In this document: in pieces, positions 55,004 through 62,003 of the stretch
Layout of the letters: every line of letters starts with the position of its first letter
Numbering within the stretch: the stretch's first letter is position 1
Translations under genes and position numbers: made by a program
The notes under the pieces: generated by a model
Seen by the model: the letters and a program-made list of their open reading frames with translations, nothing else
Told to the model about the DNA's origin: nothing
Databases searched by the model: none
NCBI GenBank assembly: GCA_902596605.1
Contig: CACJUU010000010.1
Location: forward strand, 1 to 64,000
Origin: an uncultured Alphaproteobacteria bacterium
Lineage (GTDB): Bacteria > Pseudomonadota > Alphaproteobacteria > Rhodobacterales > Rhodobacteraceae
DNA length: 64,000 bases
Direction of reading: 5' to 3'

Positions 55004-55074
55004 GCAGACGCGATGCCTGTATAAACCTGCTTATTTTCCTTGGAAATTATCCTCATTTTTTATATCGCGTCTGC
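55004..55074. repeat. 11-bp perfect inverted repeat around the mraZ promoter
   Basis: GCAGACGCGAT at 55004-55014 and ATCGCGTCTGC at 55064-55074, with 49 bases between. The arms are G+C-rich in a very AT-rich gap, hence not composition noise. They flank the candidate mraZ promoter; the arm nearer mraZ covers the predicted start of transcription. Confidence 0.6.
55018..55046 (-). promoter_or_regulatory. Candidate mraZ (dcw cluster) promoter
   Basis: Read on the minus strand, TTTCCA (plus 55041-55046) and TATACA (plus 55018-55023) stand 17 bases apart, each matching four of six consensus bases. The predicted start, near 55011, leaves a leader of about 79 bases before the mraZ TTG. Confidence 0.4.
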
Positions 55075-55080
55075 TATCCT

Positions 55081-55120
55081 ATGGGATATCATGGAATTTT
55101 ATGGAAATCAATGGAAAATT
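55081..55120. promoter_or_regulatory. Putative MraZ box: four 10-bp repeats
   Basis: Four back-to-back copies of ATGG(G/A)A plus four variable bases, at 55081, 55091, 55101 and 55111, in exact 10-bp register. MraZ of E. coli binds direct TGGGN repeats with 5-base spacers, the same periodicity. The copies read on the plus strand, opposite to mraZ, and end about 10 bases from the 3' end of rnpB. Confidence 0.6.
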
Positions 55121-55129
55121 TTTTTATTT

Positions 55130-55484
55130 GTGCGGATGATCTGTAAGCCGGATCCTGTAAACACTTTGTGTTTGGTGACCATTCATCTCGACCCATTGTT
55201 ACCAATAAGTTCTAGCGACCAACCCGGACTCTGTCTGGAATAACTGAGCTATGCTCACGAGTCCCTATTAGGTCTTGCTCCTGGTGGGGCTTGCCGTGCC
55301 TTCTTTGTTACCAAAAAAGCGGTGAGCTCTTACCTCACCTTTTCACCCTTACCTAATAATAAGGCGGTATATTTTCTGTGGCGCTTTCCCTCAAGTTACC
55401 TTGGCCAGCTATTAGCTGGCACCATCTTCCATGGAGTCCGGACTTTCCTCAGCTTTTAGGCTGCAGCCACCCAACCATCCGCAC
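55130..55484 (-). ncRNA. rnpB: RNase P RNA (bacterial type A)
   Basis: Catalytic RNA for tRNA 5' end processing. The 5' and 3' ends form a perfect 9-bp P1 helix: GTGCGGATG (minus strand from 55484) with CATCCGCAC (ending at 55130). The universally conserved GAGGAAAGTCCGGACTCC block lies near the 5' end and the matching ACAGAAA block (around 55371-55377) follows. At about 355 nucleotides it is slightly short for the type. No typical terminator follows the 3' end. It is between rluB (31 bases upstream) and mraZ. Confidence 0.93.
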
Positions 55485-55515
55485 TGATAGCCATTACAAC
55501 AAGAAACAATAAATT

Positions 55516-56253
55516 TCAATCAATTTCAGTCCAGAAACTTTTTAAAAAAGTATAATTCTCTAGCTTTAATTTTTTCGACTCACCTGTTTGTAAATTATCT
55601 AATTTGAATGGTCCAAACGTATTTCTTATCAATCTCACCACAGTTAGGTTGAAACTGGCTAATATTTTTCTGATTTCTCTATTTTTACCCTCAGTTAAGA
55701 CCATTTCAATCCATGAATATGATTTTTTACTTTCTAAAACTCTTGTAACTATCGGTTTGTAGTTTAACCCCTCCAATGATAAACCTCTTTCTATCTCGAT
55801 TAAATTTGAATTCGTTAAGTGACCCCTTATTTTTACTTTATAAACTCTTTCAAATTTATTTTTTGGTAATTCAAGATATCTTTTCAATTCTCCATTGTTT
55901 GTTAAAATCATCAAACCTTCAGAATTATAATCCAGCCGACCTATAATCATTAGGTGTTGTAATCTACCATCAATTAAGTCAAATATGGTCTTTCTACCCA
56001 ATGCATCTTTTGACGTACTTAAGTAACCTCGTGGTTTATGAAGCACATGTAAGCTTGTAGAGATTGACTGATTTACAATTATACCGTCTAATTTTAACAA
56101 GTCTTTTTTAGTACAGTTTCTCCAAGGCTCGACTACAGTCTTTCCATTTAAAGTTACCCTTCCGTCTAGGATTAATTTTTCAGCCTCTCTTCTTGATGCC
56201 AAGCCAGCCTTGGCCAGACGTCTAGATATCCTTATCTCACTTTTGATTGACAT
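55516..56253 (-). CDS. rluB: Ribosomal large-subunit pseudouridine synthase B family
   Basis: RsuA/RluB/RluE-type synthase, with RluB modifying 23S rRNA near position 2605. The 245-residue protein has an N-terminal S4 RNA-binding domain (RISRRLAKAGLASRREAEKLI), the catalytic Asp in GRLDYNSEGLMIL and the NREIRKILASFNLTVVRLIRNTFGPF tail. RluB is chosen over RsuA and RluE because of the S4 domain and length; the specific site is not certain. Confidence 0.88.
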   Translation of the reverse strand: MSIKSEIRISRRLAKAGLASRREAEKLILDGRVTLNGKTVVEPWRNCTKKDLLKLDGIIVNQSISTSLHVLHKPRGYLSTSKDALGRKTIFDLIDGRLQHLMIIGRLDYNSEGLMILTNNGELKRYLELPKNKFERVYKVKIRGHLTNSNLIEIERGLSLEGLNYKPIVTRVLESKKSYSWIEMVLTEGKNREIRKILASFNLTVVRLIRNTFGPFKLDNLQTGESKKLKLENYTFLKSFWTEID

Positions 56254-56305
56254 AATTACAAATTAAACATACATCGATATAAAAATTCTCATCTTTATAC
56301 ATGTT

Positions 56306-56782
56306 ATGATAAAAGACGAAATTATGGAATTAGCAATCAAAGAAGCAAAAAAAGCTGCTCAAAGGAATGAAATACCCGTAGGAGCAATAATCAAAGAGGC
56401 TTCAGGAGAAATAATTGCAATAGAAAGCAATAAAACAATAGAATTATGCGACCCTACAGCCCACGCAGAAATAAATGCAATAAGAACAGCATGCCTTGCA
56501 CGTAAAGACCTTTATTTATCTGATTGCACTATGTATGTAACTCTCGAACCATGTTCGATGTGTTTAGCCGCTATAGTTAATTCAAGGCTTAAAAAGTTAA
56601 TATATGGGCTACCGTCTCCTAAATATGGTGCTTTCAGTTCAAATCATTCAACTTGTCAAACGATAGAAAGAGCTGTTAAAAATACTGAAGTTTATGGTGG
56701 TTTTTACCAATCGGAGATCTCACAAATAATGAAAGAATTTTTTGAAGTTAGAAGGGAAAGGTTCGATGGAAATAGATACTGA
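56306..56782 (+). CDS. tadA: tRNA(Arg) adenosine-34 deaminase
   Basis: Zinc deaminase producing inosine at the wobble base of tRNA-Arg(ACG). The 158-residue protein has the zinc and proton-shuttle motif His53-Ala-Glu55 and Pro82-Cys83-X2-Cys86 in TLEPCSMC. Start may instead be the ATG at 56324, which matches the typical TadA start (MELAIKEA). Its end overlaps gatC by 17 bases, an uncommon arrangement. Confidence 0.93.
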   Translation: MIKDEIMELAIKEAKKAAQRNEIPVGAIIKEASGEIIAIESNKTIELCDPTAHAEINAIRTACLARKDLYLSDCTMYVTLEPCSMCLAAIVNSRLKKLIYGLPSPKYGAFSSNHSTCQTIERAVKNTEVYGGFYQSEISQIMKEFFEVRRERFDGNRY

Positions 56783-57053
56783 AACAGTGTTAAAAATCGC
56801 AAGACTCTCTCGAATAAAGATCAATGAAGGCGAGTCAGCTGATATCCAAAAGGACCTCAACAGAATTGTTGAATTTGTAAAAAAACTAGGTGAGATTGAT
56901 ATTGACGGAATCGATGAGTTCAACTTTGGCAAAACAAACATAGAGGATATGAGAAAAGATAGCGTTACAATTTATGACAACACCGATACCATACTTAAAA
57001 ATACAAAAAACAAAAATCAAGATTTTTTCACCGTTCCGAAAATAGTGGAATGA
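56766..57053 (+). CDS. gatC: Asp/Glu-tRNA amidotransferase, subunit C
   Basis: Small scaffold of GatCAB (95 residues). The family opening VLKIARLSRIKI and the E-X-D-I-Q-KDLNRIVEFVKKLGEIDID helix are present, followed by MRKDSV. The ATG at 56766 follows an AAAGG Shine-Dalgarno within the end of tadA; the longer open frame from 56742 is unlikely. Its stop overlaps the gatA start as ATGA. Confidence 0.92.
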   Translation: MEIDTETVLKIARLSRIKINEGESADIQKDLNRIVEFVKKLGEIDIDGIDEFNFGKTNIEDMRKDSVTIYDNTDTILKNTKNKNQDFFTVPKIVE

Positions 57054-58543
57054 ACGAAGTGAAACTAACTCAACTTGGCATAAAGGATTCAAGAGACTTA
57101 CTGAATAAAAAAGAAATAAGTGCGACGGAGCTAACTAACGCTTATATTCAAAATATAGAAGAGAGCTCTAAACTAAATGCATTTATTGAAAAAACTTTTG
57201 ACAAAGCTTTAATGCAAGCCTCGGAAGCTGACAAAATTATAGGCACTGACTCCCAAAAATCTCTATGTGGAATACCTCTTGGTATAAAAGATTTGTTTTG
57301 CTGTAAAAATGTTAAGACACAGGCCGCATCAGATATTTTGGAAAACTTCATACCACCTTATGAAAGTACAGTTACACAGAAACTTTGGAACGAACAGGCT
57401 ATAATGTTAGGCAAACTTAACATGGATGAATTTGCCATGGGTTCATCAAATGAAACTTCAACCTATGGGCCAGTGATTAACCCTTGGAAATCGACTGACT
57501 CACATGATTCTCTAACACCAGGAGGTTCTTCAGGAGGTTCTTCAGCTGCTGTAGCTGCCAACCTGTGTACTGGAGCGACAGGCACTGATACTGGAGGATC
57601 TATTCGTCAACCTGCATCCTTTACTGGGACAGTTGGACTAAAACCTACCTATGGTAGATGTTCAAGATGGGGAATCATAGCCTTTGCGTCTTCTTTTGAT
57701 CAAGCCGGACCTATTACTAAGAACGTGACGGATAGTGCAATAATGTTAAAAGCTATGTCGGGTTTTGACCCTCTAGACAGTACTTCGGCAAAGATTGATG
57801 TCCCGGATTATGAGCAGGAATTAGGGAAGGATATAAAGGGATTACGTGTAGGACTTGCTAAAGAGTATAGTCTCCAAAATGGTGACTCAGAAGCAAGTAG
57901 GAAATTGGAAGAAGCTATTAAAATTTTAAAGAATATGGGAGCGGAAATAGTTGAGGTGTCATTGCCGCATACCGAATTTGCTTTGCCTACATATTACGTT
58001 TTAGCGCCCGCTGAAGCATCATCAAACCTTGCGAGATATGATGGCGTGAGATATGGGTACCGAGCCAAACTTGATACAAATGACTCAATTTTAGAGCTTT
58101 ATGAGAAAACTAGATCAGAGGGTTTTGGGACAGAAGTTAAAAGACGAATTTTGATAGGAACATATGTGCTCTCTTCTGGTTATTATGATGCTTACTATAA
58201 AAGAGCGCAAAAGGTCAGAAGTTTAATCAAGAATGATTTTGACGAAGTTTTTAAAAAAGTTGATATAATATTAACACCAACAACGCCTACTTCCGCGTTT
58301 CCTTTAGGATCAAAGGGTACACAAGACCCCGTCGAAATGTATATGAACGATATATTTACTGTACCTGCCAATCTTGCTGGTCTCCCAGCCCTCAGCTTGC
58401 CAGTAGGATTAGACGAACTTGGGCTCCCACTAGGAGTGCAACTAATTGGTAATAATTGGCAAGAACCATTGCTTTTAAATACTGCATTTAATCTTGAAAA
58501 TACGTTAGCGTTTGAAAATAATCCAAAAAAATGGTGGGCATAA
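57050..58543 (+). CDS. gatA: Asp/Glu-tRNA amidotransferase, subunit A
   Basis: Amidase subunit that frees ammonia from glutamine for transamidation of Glu-tRNA(Gln) or Asp-tRNA(Asn). The 497-residue protein has the Ser-cisSer-Lys triad at about Lys80 (PLGIKDLF), Ser160 (PGGSSGGS) and Ser184 (TDTGGSIRQPAS). Together with gatC and the distant gatB this completes the complex; presence of GatCAB implies that Gln-tRNA, and perhaps Asn-tRNA, are made indirectly. Confidence 0.97.
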   Translation: MNEVKLTQLGIKDSRDLLNKKEISATELTNAYIQNIEESSKLNAFIEKTFDKALMQASEADKIIGTDSQKSLCGIPLGIKDLFCCKNVKTQAASDILENFIPPYESTVTQKLWNEQAIMLGKLNMDEFAMGSSNETSTYGPVINPWKSTDSHDSLTPGGSSGGSSAAVAANLCTGATGTDTGGSIRQPASFTGTVGLKPTYGRCSRWGIIAFASSFDQAGPITKNVTDSAIMLKAMSGFDPLDSTSAKIDVPDYEQELGKDIKGLRVGLAKEYSLQNGDSEASRKLEEAIKILKNMGAEIVEVSLPHTEFALPTYYVLAPAEASSNLARYDGVRYGYRAKLDTNDSILELYEKTRSEGFGTEVKRRILIGTYVLSSGYYDAYYKRAQKVRSLIKNDFDEVFKKVDIILTPTTPTSAFPLGSKGTQDPVEMYMNDIFTVPANLAGLPALSLPVGLDELGLPLGVQLIGNNWQEPLLLNTAFNLENTLAFENNPKKWWA

Positions 58544-59058
58544 TGGCCAGGCTTATCTACTTTTTGTGTATTTTGTTACTTTTTGGCTGTCAAACAGACA
58601 TTTCCAGTAAAGATCAAGTAGTGAAAGGAAACTCTGATTTAAAAACTAGCGACGGGGTCTTAGATCTCTCTCAATTTTCTCAAGAACAGCAAAAAGTTGA
58701 GAGAGAGCAAGCAGCTAAGCGTCGGGAGGAGCTAAAAGCAGCGAGAGTCGTTTTAGAAGCAGACCATAAAGAAAAAATAAAGCACCAGTCGGTAAATTTA
58801 GCAGTTTTTGCCCGAAGCGTGTCCAACAAATTAGGCGAAAAAATTTATTACAGAAATTTTATAGGTAGTGGTGCTGGCTCAGGCTGCAAAAAATTCCCTA
58901 ATAAAAACGCTGCACAGATTTTCTTCCTCAAAAATGGGGGGCCAAAAAACGACTTTCATAATATGGATGTTGATGGCGATGGATTTGCCTGCAAATGGGA
59001 TCCAGCAATTTATAGAAAGATTGAGCGTATAAATAAAGATAACGAGCCAGAAAATTAA
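58543..59058 (+). CDS. Excalibur-domain lipoprotein
   Basis: A 171-residue predicted lipoprotein. A signal peptide with lipobox LFGC (Cys16) leads to a charged, probably coiled-coil stretch (about 46-80) and a C-terminal excalibur domain (about 115-155) with Ca-binding loop DVDGDGFACKW and a conserved Gly-Ser-Gly-Cys partner. Excalibur domains occur in exported proteins and nucleases. No nuclease core is present, so a surface or periplasmic role is likely but unspecified. ATG shares one base with the gatA stop. Confidence 0.8.
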   Translation: MARLIYFLCILLLFGCQTDISSKDQVVKGNSDLKTSDGVLDLSQFSQEQQKVEREQAAKRREELKAARVVLEADHKEKIKHQSVNLAVFARSVSNKLGEKIYYRNFIGSGAGSGCKKFPNKNAAQIFFLKNGGPKNDFHNMDVDGDGFACKWDPAIYRKIERINKDNEPEN

Positions 59059-59072
59059 AACACTATCCTAAA

Positions 59073-60125
59073 ATGCTAAATATTTTACATCATTACTTTG
59101 GCACAAAACTTTTAAATAAAATTGACCCAGAAATTTCCCACGCAATAGCCTTGTGTTACCTTCGGCTTTTAAACCAGGTTGTTAAGAAAAAAGAAATTGG
59201 GGCTTCTATCTTAAAAACTCAAATAGCTGGGATGGAAGTGCCTTCACCCATAGGATTAGCTGCAGGTTTTGATAAAAATGCCGAGGTATTTAACGCCACT
59301 CTCTCCTTGGGTTTTGGGTTTGTTGAAGTTGGTACAATTACTCCAGATCCACAATTCGGAAATCCTAAACCACGTTTATTTAGACTTTTAAAAGAAGACG
59401 CTTTGGTTAATAAATTGGGTTTCAATAATAAAGGCATGTTATACGTATCAAAAATTGCGAGAAAGCCTAAGCTTGGAATTGTGGGCGTCAACTTAGGGGC
59501 TAACGCAAAAAGCATTGACAAGATTTTGGATTATACTAATGTTTTCGAGTTTCTGGCTCATCTATTCGACTATGTAACAATTAATGTATCCTCACCAAAC
59601 ACAAAAAATCTTAGAGACTTACAGAAACCTGAAACGCTAGAAAAGATCTTACAGAACGTCAACACCATCAATGTTTCGTTGACAAGACAAGTACCCATTT
59701 TTATTAAAATTGCACCTGATCTTAACAAAAATAATGTGATTGAAATACTAAATGTTTGTGAGGAAAATAATGTGTCCGGTCTAATTGCGACTAACACTAC
59801 CATTAACCCAAACAATTTAAAAAAACCCACACATTTTGAAGGAGGTTTATCTGGCAAACCGCTTTTGAAACCATCAAACAAAATATTAAAAATACTTGCG
59901 AAAAGAAAGATCGCGTCAACAGCACTTATAGGAGTAGGTGGTATATTATCAGCAAAAGACATTTATGAAAAAATAAAGATTGGAGCATCAGCTGTTCAAA
60001 TATATACAGGGTTTGTTTATCATGGCCCTAGGCATATTAAAAAGATGGAAATAGAACTCAAAAATCTTCTATTACATGACGGATATCGCTCAATCAATCA
60101 CGCAGTAGGGGCTTTAATTAGATGA
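59073..60125 (+). CDS. pyrD: Dihydroorotate dehydrogenase (quinone), class 2
   Basis: Fourth step of pyrimidine synthesis, passing electrons to ubiquinone at the inner membrane. The 350-residue product has the N-terminal membrane-associated helix pair, PIGLAAGFDKNAEVFNA, VEVGTITPDPQFGNPKPRLFRL, the catalytic Ser in NVSSPNTKNLRDLQ and the FMN tail GVGGILSAKD and QIYTGFVYHGP. Probably ends the tadA-gatCA-lipoprotein run. Overlaps the MATE gene by 12 bases. Confidence 0.95.
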   Translation: MLNILHHYFGTKLLNKIDPEISHAIALCYLRLLNQVVKKKEIGASILKTQIAGMEVPSPIGLAAGFDKNAEVFNATLSLGFGFVEVGTITPDPQFGNPKPRLFRLLKEDALVNKLGFNNKGMLYVSKIARKPKLGIVGVNLGANAKSIDKILDYTNVFEFLAHLFDYVTINVSSPNTKNLRDLQKPETLEKILQNVNTINVSLTRQVPIFIKIAPDLNKNNVIEILNVCEENNVSGLIATNTTINPNNLKKPTHFEGGLSGKPLLKPSNKILKILAKRKIASTALIGVGGILSAKDIYEKIKIGASAVQIYTGFVYHGPRHIKKMEIELKNLLLHDGYRSINHAVGALIR

Positions 60126-61436
60126 GAAAGAAGTCTGGATGCTTTCTATTTTTGTCCGTAAAGTAATAGCTCTGGTCGCATTAAAAATTACAATGGAAGT
60201 CCACAGTCCTGTATTTCCCATCAACGGAACAAAGACAGTTACGCAAATAAAAAAAATTGCAAATGATTGAATCATCGCAACTCTTATTTCTTTTCCCCTA
60301 GCTGCACCAAGGAAAATACCATCATAAACATAAGAAAAAACACTGACTATTGGCATTATGGAAATCCAGATTAAAAAATCATAACAAATTAATCTAACTG
60401 AATTTATTGAGGTCATTAAATCGACGACTAAAAACCCCACGAAATAGAAACAAACACCAATGATACTTGCAAGTATGAAGCCAAGCTTGAGAGCAGACTT
60501 AACTACTTTTTTAAATAGTTCCTGTCTCCGTTGACCGATCGCTTCTCCCACTAAAATCTCAGAAGAAAACGCGATACCATCAAGGGCGTAAGCTGACAGA
60601 AAAATAATTTGTAACAAAATGTGGTTAGCTGCCAAAATTTCAGAGCCAAAAAGTGTCCCAAAGATAAGGTAAGATAAAAAGACAGACTGTAGAAGTATTG
60701 AACGTATAACAATGTTCATGTTCAAAAGAATAAAAAGTTTCCATTTATTTGATAAAAAAATTCCTCTTACTTTTATACTTTCTTTATTCAGCAGAAATTC
60801 TCTACTCAGATAGACACCTAAACAAAAGCCACAGAATTCAGATACGATCGTGGCATAGGCGACGCCAGCTATTCCTAAGTGAAGGAACTTTACAAAGATA
60901 ATGTCCAATAGAATGTTTAAAACGTTCACTACAGCCAATAAGCATAGCGAATGAAAGGTTTTTCCCATACCAAATAGCCAGCCAACAAAAACAAATATAG
61001 AAATAGCAAAAGGTGCCGTAAGAACTCTTATGGACATATATTCCATAGCCAATTTTTCTGCACCTATGTCACCTGATAAAAAATAAAAAATAGAAGAAAA
61101 TAAAAACGAGTGAACCAATATCAAAGCAATTCCGCCAATTACAGCGACAATTAGACCCCTAATTAATACACTAGATATTTCAACCTTTTCATTTGCGCCC
61201 CTTGCTTGTGCAACTAGTCCTGTTACGCCCATTCTTAAAAACCCAAAGAACCAATAGATAGAGCCCATCAAAACCGCACCCATAGAGATACCGGCGAGAA
61301 TATCGAGAGCACCCAAATGACCAATTACAGCGGTGTCCGTTAGACCCAGTAACGGTATAGATATGTTTGCCAAGATTATTGGGTGAGCCAGACGTAATAT
61401 TTTTTTATCGATTTTATTTAAAAGCTGGCTGGACAA
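60114..61436 (-). CDS. MATE-family efflux transporter (DinF-like)
   Basis: A 440-residue, 12-helix Na+ or H+ antiporter-like protein of the MOP/MATE superfamily. Features are LAHPIILANISIPLLGLTDT, GLVAQARGANE and the duplicated MATE layout after about residue 225. Sequence resembles the DinF branch, but the substrate is unknown. TTG start after a GGTGA Shine-Dalgarno. Divergent from the MerR gene. Confidence 0.88.
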   Translation of the reverse strand: MSSQLLNKIDKKILRLAHPIILANISIPLLGLTDTAVIGHLGALDILAGISMGAVLMGSIYWFFGFLRMGVTGLVAQARGANEKVEISSVLIRGLIVAVIGGIALILVHSFLFSSIFYFLSGDIGAEKLAMEYMSIRVLTAPFAISIFVFVGWLFGMGKTFHSLCLLAVVNVLNILLDIIFVKFLHLGIAGVAYATIVSEFCGFCLGVYLSREFLLNKESIKVRGIFLSNKWKLFILLNMNIVIRSILLQSVFLSYLIFGTLFGSEILAANHILLQIIFLSAYALDGIAFSSEILVGEAIGQRRQELFKKVVKSALKLGFILASIIGVCFYFVGFLVVDLMTSINSVRLICYDFLIWISIMPIVSVFSYVYDGIFLGAARGKEIRVAMIQSFAIFFICVTVFVPLMGNTGLWTSIVIFNATRAITLRTKIESIQTSFSSN

Positions 61437-61473
61437 TTTTGTTTCACCAAAAAATAAAGCAATAAAAATTTAT

Positions 61474-61503
61474 TTGACCATCTCAACATTTTAATAATAT
61501 GTT
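61474..61503 (+). promoter_or_regulatory. Candidate promoter of the merR-acdH operon
   Basis: TTGACC (61474-61479) and TATGTT (61498-61503) stand 18 bases apart in the 122-base MATE/merR gap. The predicted start lies just before the palindrome at 61517. A second reading uses the TTGACG of that palindrome as a -35. Confidence 0.35.
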
Positions 61504-61516
61504 TAAGGCGTTATCC

Positions 61517-61532
61517 TTGACGTAAACGTCAA
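61517..61532. promoter_or_regulatory. Palindromic operator upstream of merR-acdH
   Basis: TTGACGT-AA-ACGTCAA is a perfect 7-bp inverted repeat 27 bases before the MerR start. It resembles the ACGT-centred sites described for MerR-type regulators of acyl-CoA and branched-chain amino acid breakdown (LiuR group) and suggests autoregulation plus control of the operon. Confidence 0.55.
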
Positions 61533-61558
61533 AAGAAGTATCAGCTGGAGGTAGGACA

Positions 61559-61981
61559 ATGAACATAATTTCCACAAAAAGCAATGAAGATAAAGTTAAC
61601 ACTATCACTGAAATGTGCAAACTATTCAAGGTAAGTGCTCGAACGCTCAGATTTTACGAATCAAAAGAGCTTTTGTTTCCAATCAGAAGAGGTCAACATC
61701 GTTTGTTTACTAAGAGCGATAGAGGAAGAATGAAATTAATAATGCAAGGCAAGAGATTTGGCTTTAGCTTGGAGGAAATAAGACAGCTACTCAATTTGTA
61801 TAATTTTGGAGATCATCGTACCAGACAAATCAAGCAAACCTACCAACTTGGCTTGAAAAGACTATCTTCAATGGAACAACAGAAAAAGGAGTTAGGACTT
61901 GCTATAAAAGACTTAAAAACTCAACTTCAGCTTTGTAAAGACATGCTTCTTAAAAGAGGCGCGGACTCACGAGATCTATAA
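61559..61981 (+). CDS. MerR-family regulator of acyl-CoA oxidation
   Basis: A 140-residue MerR protein. The DNA-binding domain (about 14-85) carries SARTLRFYESKELLFPIRRGQHRLF; the C-terminal coiled coil (about 100-135) is for dimerisation, with a single Cys. No metal-binding motif is seen. Location directly before an acyl-CoA dehydrogenase and a thiolase, together with the palindrome, suggests a LiuR- or PsrA-like role in fatty-acid or acyl-CoA catabolism. GGAGG Shine-Dalgarno. Confidence 0.85.
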   Translation: MNIISTKSNEDKVNTITEMCKLFKVSARTLRFYESKELLFPIRRGQHRLFTKSDRGRMKLIMQGKRFGFSLEEIRQLLNLYNFGDHRTRQIKQTYQLGLKRLSSMEQQKKELGLAIKDLKTQLQLCKDMLLKRGADSRDL

Positions 61982-62003
61982 TTTAATATTTGGAAGACAA
62001 ACT

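Noticed and set aside
55040-55243. 67-codon plus-strand ORF from the mraZ gap into rnpB
   Set aside because: Overlaps RNase P RNA and the repeat array; starts with TTG without Shine-Dalgarno; no protein features.
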